Below are positions 1 to 7,984 of a stretch of 7,984 nt of DNA, piece by piece. The DNA comes from Caldilineaceae bacterium (GTDB lineage Bacteria; Chloroflexota; Anaerolineae; Caldilineales; Caldilineaceae): assembly GCA_026645635.1 (NCBI GenBank), contig JAPKMV010000131.1, forward strand, positions 1 to 7,984. Reading direction: 5' to 3'. Position 1 is the stretch's first letter. Each line of letters opens with the position of its first letter. The position numbers and the translations under genes are program-made. Under the pieces are notes generated by a model. The model worked only from the letters and a program-made list of their open reading frames with translations. It was not told the DNA's origin and ran no database searches.

Positions 1-2460
<2,460 letters not shown>

Positions 2461-2506
2461 AGTTGGTTTGACATAAACGGAACCGATGTTCTAGTGCGGT
2501 GGGGTG

Positions 2507-2515
2507 ATTATAACA
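2507..2515 (-). promoter_or_regulatory. Extended -10 promoter for dnaE
   Basis: On the minus strand the bases read TGT-TATAAT, a perfect -10 hexamer preceded by the TGn extension. It lies 46 bases before the dnaE ATG, so the leader would be about 40 nt. No good -35 is found 16-18 bases upstream, which is usual for TGn promoters. The position between the upstream transporter's stop (2572) and dnaE suggests dnaE has its own promoter rather than depending on read-through. Confidence 0.65.
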
Positions 2516-2571
2516 GAAGATCGACCTGCGCCCATTTTGGCCAATCTCCAAATGGACTACTGTGCATGAAT

Positions 2572-3429
2572 TTATCCTAATGCGATGGCAATCACCCCGG
2601 CGACAATCGCACTGGCCGCGATGAGCCGCGAACGCAGATGCCCCTCGGCCAGCAGCCGCGCCCCCATCACCGTGCCAATGAGGATGCTCACCTCGCGCAG
2701 CGGCGCCACATAGCTCACCGGCGTCGTCTGCAGCACGAAGAGCACCAGAATGTAGGAGAGCGAGCTGAGAAACGCCACGGCGATCAGCCCCCTGGCGTGC
2801 CCGCGCCAGAGCGCCGTCACCTCCGGCCAGCGATGCAAAGCCAGCGGCAGCAGCAACACGCTGCGCACCAACGCGGTAGCCGTGTCCAGCAGCACCGGCG
2901 GGATGGCCAGCGTGCTGACCGCCACCTTGTCCCACAGCGTGTACCCGGCGATGAACAGCCCGGTGAGCAAGCCATAGCCTACGGCCCAGCGCACGCTGAC
3001 GCCGCTGCGTAGGCCGGTGAACGACATGGCGAAGACGCCGCCGACGATGAGCACGGCGCCGGCCAGCGCCAGCGGCGTGGGGCGCTCGCCCAACAGCAGG
3101 ATCGCGCCCAGGGTGGCGAAGAGCGGCCCGGTGCCCCGCGCCAGCGGATAGACCAGCGACAGGTCGCCCACTTTGTACCCACGCTGGAGGGTGACAAAAT
3201 AGAGTGTCTGAAGTACACCACTGCCCAGCAAAAATAGCAGCGTGGTCGCGTTCCAGGTCATTCCCGAGAATGTATCGAGCGCAAAGTTGATCGGCGTGTA
3301 GACAATGGTGGCGATCACGGCGACGATCCACACAAAGCCTGCCCCGCCGCCGATGCGTTTCGCCAGCAGGTTCCAACTGGCGTGAATCACGGCGGCCGCC
3401 AGCACGAGCGCCAGAGATGTTGGAGTCAA
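2572..3429 (-). CDS. DMT superfamily transporter, EamA domains (HASWN type)
   Basis: A 285-residue integral membrane protein with about ten hydrophobic helices arranged as two EamA repeats, the usual length and form for drug/metabolite transporters. It presumably exports a small metabolite; the substrate cannot be told from sequence. The first helix carries HASWNLLAK (16-24), the end of the first repeat has YPLARGTGP (94-102), and the second repeat has the equivalent APLREVS (to residue 248) followed by a GARLLAEG turn. The start is TTG at 3429: AGAGG at 3439-3435 is five bases upstream, and an in-frame TAA lies only 12 bases before it, so no earlier start is possible. It reads towards dnaE, 111 bases apart, but dnaE has its own promoter, so co-transcription is only possible, not implied. 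Confidence 0.88.
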   Translation of the reverse strand: MTPTSLALVLAAAVIHASWNLLAKRIGGGAGFVWIVAVIATIVYTPINFALDTFSGMTWNATTLLFLLGSGVLQTLYFVTLQRGYKVGDLSLVYPLARGTGPLFATLGAILLLGERPTPLALAGAVLIVGGVFAMSFTGLRSGVSVRWAVGYGLLTGLFIAGYTLWDKVAVSTLAIPPVLLDTATALVRSVLLLPLALHRWPEVTALWRGHARGLIAVAFLSSLSYILVLFVLQTTPVSYVAPLREVSILIGTVMGARLLAEGHLRSRLIAASAIVAGVIAIALG

Positions 3430-3434
3430 GAGTG

Positions 3435-3439
3435 CCTCT
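3435..3439 (-). promoter_or_regulatory. Ribosome binding site deciding the TTG start of the EamA transporter
   Basis: AGAGG on the minus strand, five bases before TTG at 3429. Together with the in-frame stop just upstream, it fixes the start of the transporter at this rare codon. Confidence 0.6.
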
Positions 3440-3467
3440 GCTTACTAAGATATACAGGAGAAAAACA

Positions 3468-3494
3468 AGTATAATTTATCGGATTCAGGTGCAA
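3468..3494 (-). promoter_or_regulatory. Possible promoter of the 2572-3429 transporter
   Basis: Minus strand TATACT (3473-3468), five of six matches to the -10 consensus, with TTGCAC (3494-3489) upstream at a short 15-base spacing. Transcription would start near 3461, leaving a leader of about 32 nt before the TTG start. The short spacing keeps confidence low. Confidence 0.35.
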
Positions 3495-3506
3495 GTCAGC
3501 CGGCTC

Positions 3507-3560
3507 CTGCCGCCCCACTGAAGCTGGTTTGACCAGCAGAGCCAGGTGCAGCGGCGGCAG
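3507..3560. repeat. Nested stem-loop
   Basis: Outer arms CTGCCGCC (3507-3514) and GGCGGCAG (3553-3560) are perfectly complementary, 8 bp. Inside them GCTGGT (3523-3528) and ACCAGC (3532-3537) form a second stem with a TTG loop. The 8-mer CAGGTGCA occurs just upstream (3486-3493) and again inside (3543-3550). The two-tier arrangement looks more like a folded RNA than a simple terminator; neither strand has a T-run after it. Confidence 0.5.
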
Positions 3561-3574
3561 TTGCTGTGCGGATG

Positions 3575-3595
3575 CGCCGGGATCAGCCACCGGCG
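3575..3595. repeat. GC-rich stem-loop
   Basis: CGCCGG (3575-3580) and CCGGCG (3590-3595) are perfectly complementary with a nine-base loop. No T-run follows on either strand, so a terminator role is not supported. It lies immediately before the first TTGTGCAA site. Confidence 0.4.
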
Positions 3596-3596
3596 A

Positions 3597-3648
3597 TTGT
3601 GCAAAGTTGTGAATTATCACACAATCAGATTGGTCAAATTTTGTGCAA
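3597..3648. promoter_or_regulatory. Candidate operator cluster
   Basis: Two identical TTGTGCAA boxes (3597-3604, 3641-3648) start 44 bases apart, about four helical turns. Between them is TGTGA-ATTA-TCACA (3608-3621), an inverted repeat of the kind bound by dimeric helix-turn-helix regulators, though its four-base spacing differs from CRP's six. The second box overlaps the -35 of the plus-strand promoter, the position expected for a repressor. The regulator is unknown. Confidence 0.4.
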
Positions 3649-3668
3649 CCTGCACGATGCGCTATAAT
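3641..3668 (+). promoter_or_regulatory. Plus-strand promoter with no obvious gene
   Basis: A perfect TATAAT (3663-3668) with TTGTGC (3641-3646) 16 bases upstream. Transcription would begin near 3675 and run straight into the stem-loop at 3686-3723. No protein-coding gene follows on this strand before the convergent transporter, so the product, if any, would be a short non-coding RNA or an antisense transcript of the 3856-4716 gene's 3' end. Confidence 0.5.
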
Positions 3669-3678
3669 CGTGTACATG

Positions 3679-3726
<48 letters not shown>

Positions 3727-3730
3727 TCCT

Positions 3731-3744
3731 TCCCGGCAACGGGA
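3731..3744. repeat. Small hairpin with GCAA tetraloop
   Basis: TCCCG (3731-3735) and CGGGA (3740-3744) enclose GCAA, a GNRA-type tetraloop on the plus strand. Such loops are very stable in RNA, which supports the idea of a folded plus-strand transcript here, though five base pairs can occur by chance. Confidence 0.35.
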
Positions 3745-3768
3745 GCCTCTACTTTCCTCTTGGCGAGC

Positions 3769-3798
3769 GTTCATCACCGGTTCACACCGGTGATGAAC
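3769..3798. repeat. Perfect 13-bp inverted repeat
   Basis: The arms at 3769-3781 and 3786-3798 (GTTCATCACCGGT and its complement) are perfectly complementary around a TCAC loop. It lies 58 bases beyond the stop of the 3856-4716 transporter. No T-run follows on either strand, so it may protect the mRNA 3' end, act as a factor-dependent terminator, or be a dispersed palindromic repeat. Confidence 0.6.
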
Positions 3799-3855
3799 CG
3801 CCATCCTCTCCCTGCACACTTCTTGTCACCTTCCACTCGGCAAAGAGTTTATCCG

Positions 3856-4716
3856 TCAGCGCCGCCGCAGTTCGCTGCGCGTCAGCAGCAGCACCGCGGC
3901 CAGAATCAGCCCGCCGCCCACCAGCGTCACCGGCTGCAGCACCTCCCCCAGCAGCACCACCGCCAGTAGCACGGTGACCACCGGCTCCAGGGTGGAAAGC
4001 ATGGCGGCGTTGGTGGGGCCGATGCGCTCCAGCCCGGCCAGAAACGCCACCACCGGCACCAGCGTCGCCAACAGGACGATGCCGGCGATGGCTGCCCAGC
4101 CCACAGCGGTTGCGGGCCACTGCGCACCCTGTGCCGCCATGATCAGCCCCGACATCGCACCGGCAGACGCAAAAATCACTGCCGACGATTGCACCGCAGT
4201 GACGTCGCGCATGACCCGCGCCCCCACAAGGATGTAGACCGAATAGATGGCCGCCGCGCTGATCGCCAGCACGATGCCGTAGAGTTGCCCGCCCGCCGGC
4301 CCCACGGTGAGGGCGATCCCGCCTAGCGCCAGCCCCAGCGCCGCCACTTTTGGCGGCGTGAAGCGTTCGTGCAGCAGGACCACCGACAAGACCGTCACGA
4401 AGATCGGATAGAGATAGAGGAGCAGCGCCACCAACCCGGATGAGGCGTATTCCAGCGCCGTCAGGTAGGCAAAGGCCTGGCCCACGTAGCCAAGGGCGCC
4501 CATGCCGACCAGCATGAGCAGGGTGCGGCCCCGTGGCAGCGGCTGCCGGCGCAGCGCCAGCCACGCCAGCATGACCAGCGCCGCCAGCGAGAAGCGCAGG
4601 AAGAGGATCGTCGGTGCGTCCATGCCGTCGGCCAGGGCGTAGCGGCCCAGAATGGCGAGCGTGCCAAAGCCGACGGCGGAGAGGATAGTCAGGGCAATGC
4701 CCAGAAAACGGTGCAT
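3856..4716 (-). CDS. DMT superfamily transporter, EamA domains (second, divergent copy)
   Basis: A 286-residue membrane protein with about ten hydrophobic segments in two EamA repeats; a probable small-metabolite exporter of unknown substrate. The first repeat shows LFLRFSLAALVM (38-49) and ends with YLYPIFVTVLSVVLLHE (from about 101). The second repeat has the family hallmark STLEPVVTVLLAVVLLGE (241-258). The C-terminus is short and basic, RSELRRR, as expected for a cytoplasmic tail. It is from a different subgroup than the 2572-3429 protein: it lacks the HASWN and LREVS motifs, so the pair is not a recent duplication. The ATG at 4716 gives the standard N-terminus, but no good Shine-Dalgarno precedes it. 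The gene is flanked on both sides by long non-coding DNA and appears to be a single-gene unit. Confidence 0.88.
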   Translation of the reverse strand: MHRFLGIALTILSAVGFGTLAILGRYALADGMDAPTILFLRFSLAALVMLAWLALRRQPLPRGRTLLMLVGMGALGYVGQAFAYLTALEYASSGLVALLLYLYPIFVTVLSVVLLHERFTPPKVAALGLALGGIALTVGPAGGQLYGIVLAISAAAIYSVYILVGARVMRDVTAVQSSAVIFASAGAMSGLIMAAQGAQWPATAVGWAAIAGIVLLATLVPVVAFLAGLERIGPTNAAMLSTLEPVVTVLLAVVLLGEVLQPVTLVGGGLILAAVLLLTRSELRRR

Positions 4717-4767
4717 AGATCAGGGTGAATTGGATGGCGGCAGTGCAAGGATCGGTGCTTTCGGCGT

Positions 4768-4811
4768 CTCACGCTAAGATCAGGTGCCGTGTCTTGGTGA
4801 CTTGGCGTGAG
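4768..4811. repeat. 7-bp inverted repeat with 30-base loop
   Basis: CTCACGC (4768-4774) and GCGTGAG (4805-4811) are perfectly complementary, 30 bases apart. It lies some 50-95 bases before the start of the 3856-4716 transporter and could be part of its promoter region or leader; no function is evident. Confidence 0.3.
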
Positions 4812-4851
4812 CCAACATCGTGAACTGCTGAAGTAACCGTTCGGCGAGTCG

Positions 4852-4940
4852 GAATAGAACGCGGATGACGCGGATTTGGCGGATTTCCGCGGATTGGATC
4901 AGCGCACATTCGCTCAATCAGCGTCATCCGCGTTCTATTC
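4852..4940. repeat. 89-bp palindromic repeat element (GCGGAT-rich)
   Basis: The outer 20 bases of each arm (4852-4871 and 4921-4940) are perfectly complementary. The inner 23 positions pair at 16, leaving a three-base loop at 4895-4897, so the whole element folds on itself. The left arm contains four GCGGAT units starting at 4861, 4870, 4879 and 4889, a near 9-base period. Flanks extend the symmetry: AAGTAACCGTTC (4831-4842) against GAACAGTTACCT (4964-4975), ten of twelve pairing, and CTGCTGAAGT occurs as a direct repeat on both sides (4825-4834, 4974-4983). This looks like a dispersed non-autonomous palindrome (REP/MITE-like). It has no open frame. A bidirectional terminator is less likely because there are no T-runs. 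Confidence 0.75.
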
Positions 4941-5057
4941 TGAGCCTCATTTAGACATGACCTGAACAGTTACCTGCTGAAGTTCGCCTTGCAGCCGCGG
5001 CGAGTATTGTTGGCGTAACTATAGCATCGCTGGGTGCTTCTCAATATTCCGGGGCAG

Positions 5058-5075
5058 GGCACGCTGGAGCGTGCC
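5058..5075. repeat. Short GC-rich hairpin
   Basis: GGCACGCT (5058-5065) and AGCGTGCC (5068-5075) are perfectly complementary with almost no spacer, so in RNA the stem would be GGCACGC with a short loop. No T-run follows. It could be a dispersed repeat; its function is unknown. Confidence 0.4.
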
Positions 5076-5155
5076 TGTACGGCCGGCTTCTCCCGGTGAC
5101 TGTGAGGATGCCATCTCCGCCAGGGATCCCCCCAGGGGTACCGCCCTGCGCAGCA

Positions 5156-5254
5156 CACAATTCGTGCAAAACGCACAATTCTCTGCACAGAAATGGCCAG
5201 AATCAGGTCACTTCTATGCACCACGCGCCGCTTCCGCATCGATCTATTGTGCAA
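5156..5254. promoter_or_regulatory. Candidate operator repeats upstream of the importer operon
   Basis: CACAATTC occurs at 5156-5163 and 5174-5181, 18 bases apart, each followed within a few bases by TGCA. ATTGTGCAAA at 5246-5255 is identical to the ten bases at 3596-3605 upstream of the other transporter, and the complement of ATTGTGC recurs at 5173-5179. The clustering suggests binding sites for one transcription factor controlling the importer; the factor is not known. Confidence 0.35.
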
Positions 5255-5283
5255 ATCGCCCATTACACCCAGGCGCAAGTTTG

Positions 5284-5328
5284 TATAGACTACTTCACTC
5301 AGTAGTAACCGGTTCCGCAACGGTGCGG
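5284..5328 (+). promoter_or_regulatory. Possible importer promoter and leader hairpins
   Basis: TATAGA (5284-5289) is an imperfect -10 with only a weak -35 candidate (TTACAC at 5263-5268, 15-base spacing). Overlapping and following it are ACTACT/AGTAGT (5289-5294, 5301-5306, six-base loop) and CCGCA/TGCGG (5315-5319, 5324-5328, loop ACGG). These could be an operator palindrome or leader structures. The evidence is pattern only. Confidence 0.25.
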
Positions 5329-5437
5329 CAAAGACCGCGACCCATCGATGGCGATGGCGCACTTGATTGCAGTCAAGCAACCCAGAGAGCAGTCCGCCTC
5401 CACCGCTCTCGCCAGCCTGTCGCGATGGAACCGAGGC

Positions 5438-6967
5438 GTGTCAGAATTGTCAACGACTCCACTGCTGGAAGCACGCGAACTCTCCAAGCACTTTGGCGAT
5501 CTGATCGCCAACGACCAGATCAACCTGGCCATCTATGGCGGCGCAGTGCACGCCATCCTGGGCGAGAACGGCGCGGGCAAGAGCACGCTCATGAAGTCGC
5601 TCTACGGCTTCCACCGGCCCACGTCCGGGGCGATCCTGATGAACGGCGCGCCCGTGACGATTGCATCGCCCCACGCCGGCCGCGCGCTGGGCATCGGCAT
5701 GGTCTTCCAAAACTTCACGCTGGTGCCCGCCATGACGGTGGCCGAGAACATTGCGCTCTTCCTGCCCGACCTGGGGCTGCGGCTCAAGGCTGCCGCGATC
5801 GGCGCCCGCATCCGCGAAATCGGCGCGCGCTACGGGCTGGCGATCGACCCCGCAGCCTATGTCGCCGACCTGGAGATGGGCGAGCGCCAGAAGGTGGAGA
5901 TCATCAAGATTCTGCTCGGCGGCGCCCGCGTGTTGATTTTCGACGAACCGACCAGCGTGCTGGCGCCCCACGAAGTCGACGGGCTGTTCCAGGTCTTTGC
6001 CCGGCTCAAGGCCGACGGCTTCGCCATCCTGTTCATCACCCACAAGCTGCCCGAAGTAATGGCCGCGGCCGACCGCATCACCGTGCTGCGCCGCGGGCGC
6101 GTCGCCGGCGAATTGCTGCGGGCGCAAGCCACCGAACAGGGGATCGTGCGCCTCATGCTCGGCGCAGACCCGCCCAAACCGGCCCACCTGGACCGCGAGG
6201 CCGAGGAAGTGGGCGAACCCGTGCTCGACTTCCGCGCCGTCACCGTGCTGGACCCGTACACGGGCGTGGGCCTGAAAGCGGTCGATCTCCAGGTCTACGC
6301 CGGGGAAATCGTGGGCATTGCCGGCGTGTCGGGCAACGGGCAAAGCGAGCTGGCCAACGTCGCCCTGGGCCTGCGCCGGATTGACGAAGGCGCCTTCTAT
6401 CTCTTTGGCCGCGACGCCACGCACTGGTCCACCTCAGCCATCCTGGCCGCGGGCCTGGCCTGCATCCCGGAGGACCCGCTGCGCATGGGCGCCATCCCCG
6501 GCATGACCGTCAACGAGAACATGCTCCTGGGCGACCAGCGCCAATATACACGCTGGGGTGGCCTCAAAATGGACTGGGCCGCGGCGACCGCCAAAGCCAC
6601 GCAGTATCTGAACACGACCTTCGTCACGACCGCGCCGCGGCTCAACGTCAACGTGGAGACGCTCTCGGGCGGCAACCTGCAGCGTGTCGTCATCGCCCGC
6701 GAGTTGGGCCGGCAGCCCAAGGTCGTGCTGGCTTACTACCCGGCGCGCGGGCTGGATGTCTCGAACACCGAGGCGATGCGCAACCTGCTGCTGCGCTACC
6801 GCAGCCAGGGCGTGGCGATCCTGCTGATCTCGGAAGACCTGGACGAATTGTTTGCGCTGAGTGACCGCCTGGCGGTCATGTATCACGGGCGTGTGGTTGG
6901 CGTCGCCCGCCCCCACGACACCGACGCCGACCGCATCGGCCACTTGATGACAGGAGGCACGGCATGA
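5438..6967 (+). CDS. ABC importer ATPase, nucleoside/BMP type, two fused ATP-binding domains
   Basis: The energy-coupling subunit of a CUT2/BMP-type importer for nucleosides or simple sugars (B. subtilis NupO/YufO and E. coli RbsA architecture), on the cytoplasmic face. Numbering from GTG 5438 (509 residues, normal length): domain 1 has Walker A GENGAGKST (42-50), Q-loop Q91, a signature reading LEMGERQ (145-151), Walker B LIFDEPTS with D169-E170, and H-loop H202. Domain 2 has a degenerate Walker A, GVSGNGQSEL from 296, without the lysine, and a canonical signature LSGGNLQ (409-415). Its Walker B region reads VVLAYYPARGLD, without the acidic pair, and SEDLDE replaces the H-loop. Loss of catalytic residues in domain 2 is typical of this family. 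GTG 5438 is preferred because homologs place Walker A near residue 35-45 and a GGA lies eight bases upstream; the alternative ATG 5348 adds 30 unrelated residues. Its stop overlaps the permease start. Confidence 0.92.
   Translation: MSELSTTPLLEARELSKHFGDLIANDQINLAIYGGAVHAILGENGAGKSTLMKSLYGFHRPTSGAILMNGAPVTIASPHAGRALGIGMVFQNFTLVPAMTVAENIALFLPDLGLRLKAAAIGARIREIGARYGLAIDPAAYVADLEMGERQKVEIIKILLGGARVLIFDEPTSVLAPHEVDGLFQVFARLKADGFAILFITHKLPEVMAAADRITVLRRGRVAGELLRAQATEQGIVRLMLGADPPKPAHLDREAEEVGEPVLDFRAVTVLDPYTGVGLKAVDLQVYAGEIVGIAGVSGNGQSELANVALGLRRIDEGAFYLFGRDATHWSTSAILAAGLACIPEDPLRMGAIPGMTVNENMLLGDQRQYTRWGGLKMDWAAATAKATQYLNTTFVTTAPRLNVNVETLSGGNLQRVVIARELGRQPKVVLAYYPARGLDVSNTEAMRNLLLRYRSQGVAILLISEDLDELFALSDRLAVMYHGRVVGVARPHDTDADRIGHLMTGGTA
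6952..6967 (+). promoter_or_regulatory. Strong ribosome binding site and ATGA overlap
   Basis: AGGAGG (6952-6957) is six bases before the permease ATG at 6964. That ATG overlaps the ATPase TGA (6965-6967) as ATGA, the classic arrangement for translational coupling of two subunits of one complex. Confidence 0.85.
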
Positions 6968-7984
6968 CCGCATCGACCCAGACGGAGACAGCCCCGGTTC
7001 CTATCGCCGCGCCGGCCAAGCGTGCGCTCCCGGCGTGGCTGACCAGCCTGCTGCAGGGCGCGGCGTCGTTGGGGCTGGCGCTCGTCGTCTTTGCGCTGAT
7101 CCTGCTGCTCTTCGGCAAGGATCCGCTGCGCGCCTACGCCGACATCTTCCGCGCCACGCTGGGCAGCAGCTACGGCTTCGGCGAAGTGCTGGTCAAGGTG
7201 ATCCCGCTGGTGCTCAGCGCAACCGCCGTGATGCTGCCGGCGCGCATCGGCCTGGTGAATGTGGGCGGTGAGGGGCAGATTTACATGGGCGCGTGGCTGG
7301 CGGCGGGCGCGGCGCTCGTCATCGGCGACATGGCCAGCCTGCCGCTTGCCGTGGCGCTGCCGCTGGTGCTGACGGCCGGTTTCGTCGGCGGGGGACTGTG
7401 GGCGTTGATTCCCGCGTATTTGCGGGCGCGTGGCTGGCTCAACGAAGTGATCTCCACGCTGCTGCTCAACTACATTGCCGTGCTCTTCGTCGGCTACTTC
7501 ATCTTCGGCCCCTGGCGCGACCCGAGCAGCGCCAACTTTCCGCAGACCGTCGCCTTTGCCGACAACGTGCGCATGCCCATGCTGGGCGACACGCGCGTCC
7601 ATCTGGGCCTGCTGCTCGCGCTGGCCGCGGTCGTGTTGATCTACCTGGTGCTGCGTTACACCGTCTGGGGCTACAACATGCGCGCCATCGGCGGCAACCC
7701 GGAGGCGAGCCGGCGCCACGGCATCGTGACCACGCGCTACATCCTGACGATCATGTTCATTGCCGGTGGGCTGGCGGGGCTGGCCGGGGCAGGCGAGATA
7801 TTGGCGATTCAGGGGCGGTTGCGGCCTGGGTTCTCACCCAGCTACGGCTACATCGGCTTTCTGATCAGTTGGCTGGCCGGCCACAACCCGGTCGGCGTGG
7901 TCGTCTTCTCCTTCTTGATGGCGATCATCACCTTTGGCGGCGACACCTTGCAGATCACGCAGGGCATGCCCTTCTCGGTGGTCA
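6964..7984 (+). CDS. ABC importer permease, nucleoside/BMP type, first permease (runs off right edge)
   Basis: Membrane subunit of the same importer, BPD_transp_2 family, similar to NupP/YufP. 340 codons are in view and the frame is open at the edge; family members are about 350-380 residues, so most of the gene is present. After a hydrophilic cytoplasmic tail (1-30) the first helix lies at about 33-50. Family motifs follow: LVNVGGEGQ (97-105), with the GxEGQ loop typical of these permeases; NEVISTLLLNY (160-170); then RAIGGNPEASRRHGI, the cytoplasmic coupling loop expected to contact the ATPase. It ends with helices containing GFLISWLAGHNPVGVVVFSF. A second permease of the NupQ type normally follows. 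The start is fixed by the AGGAGG site and the ATGA overlap. The substrate (purine nucleosides, or another nucleoside-like compound) is inferred from family only. Confidence 0.92.
   Translation, partial: MTASTQTETAPVPIAAPAKRALPAWLTSLLQGAASLGLALVVFALILLLFGKDPLRAYADIFRATLGSSYGFGEVLVKVIPLVLSATAVMLPARIGLVNVGGEGQIYMGAWLAAGAALVIGDMASLPLAVALPLVLTAGFVGGGLWALIPAYLRARGWLNEVISTLLLNYIAVLFVGYFIFGPWRDPSSANFPQTVAFADNVRMPMLGDTRVHLGLLLALAAVVLIYLVLRYTVWGYNMRAIGGNPEASRRHGIVTTRYILTIMFIAGGLAGLAGAGEILAIQGRLRPGFSPSYGYIGFLISWLAGHNPVGVVVFSFLMAIITFGGDTLQITQGMPFSVV

Larger units (their letters stand above)
4717..5437. other. Long non-coding region between the divergent transporter genes
   Basis: About 720 bases separate the starts of the minus-strand transporter and the plus-strand importer. 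I see no protein or tRNA gene. It holds a 7-bp hairpin (4768-4811), the large palindromic element (4852-4940 with flanking repeats), a short GC hairpin (5058-5075), spaced CACAATTC repeats (5156-5181), a TTGTGCAA box (5247-5254), and leader hairpins at 5289-5306 and 5315-5328. Promoters for both flanking genes must lie here, but only a weak one for the importer is recognisable. Confidence 0.65.

Noticed and set aside
2461..2571. Intrinsic terminator between the EamA transporter and dnaE
   Set aside because: No stem-loop with a T-run is present on the minus strand. Only the dnaE promoter can be supported in this gap.
3608..3621. CRP/FNR operator reading TGTGA-ATTA-TCACA
   Set aside because: The half-sites match CRP, but the spacer is four bases rather than six, so it is listed only as a generic inverted repeat within the operator cluster.
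4861..4894. CRISPR-like array from the repeated GCGGAT units
   Set aside because: Units are six bases with three-base gaps. There are no 23-40 base repeats with unique spacers, and the element is a palindrome.
4970..5380. 136-residue minus-strand frame in the importer leader region
   Set aside because: No ribosome binding site, no family resemblance and codon use unlike the neighbouring genes. It covers candidate promoter elements of the divergent operon.
5071..6384. 437-residue plus-strand open frame overlapping the ABC ATPase
   Set aside because: It overlaps the ATPase in another frame, and its Arg/Pro-rich product has no motifs. The true frame has Walker and signature motifs in proper order.

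Overview
This GC-rich window looks chromosomal and bacterial. The gene content (a dnaE interrupted by an intein with a fully liganded PHP domain, two DMT-family exporters, and a BMP-type ABC importer) and the codon use would fit a Chloroflexota lineage such as Anaerolineae or Caldilineae. That assignment is inference from overall look, not a phylogenetic result.

Left part (1-3429, minus strand). The N-terminal 820 codons of DNA polymerase III alpha (dnaE) run from a start at 2460 off the left edge. The last 57 codons in view (171 to 1) are not polymerase: directly after the conserved YGFNK motif, where Ser-His normally follows, an intein N-terminus begins with Cys764. Upstream of dnaE are a perfect extended -10 promoter and then a DMT/EamA membrane transporter (2572-3429), which starts with TTG behind a good Shine-Dalgarno.

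Middle (3430-5437). A second, divergent DMT/EamA transporter (3856-4716, minus strand) sits between two long non-coding stretches. The first (3430-3855) is crowded with stem-loops and has a plus-strand promoter with a perfect TATAAT but no plausible plus-strand gene, so it may encode a small structured RNA. The second (4717-5437) carries an 89-bp near-perfect palindrome built of GCGGAT units, two smaller hairpins, and the leader of the importer operon. The 8-mer TTGTGCAA occurs twice in the first stretch and once in the second, which may mark sites for a shared regulator.

Right part (5438-7984, plus strand). A nucleoside/BMP-type ABC importer operon: a duplicated-domain ATPase (NupO/YufO-like), then, with a 4-base ATGA overlap, the first permease (NupP/YufP-like), which runs off the right edge. 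The second permease and the lipoprotein binding protein are expected downstream or elsewhere; no binding-protein gene lies upstream in this window.

The most notable item is the dnaE intein. The window ends before its C-terminal half, so whether it is contiguous (cis-splicing) or split (trans-splicing, as in cyanobacterial DnaE) cannot be decided here.
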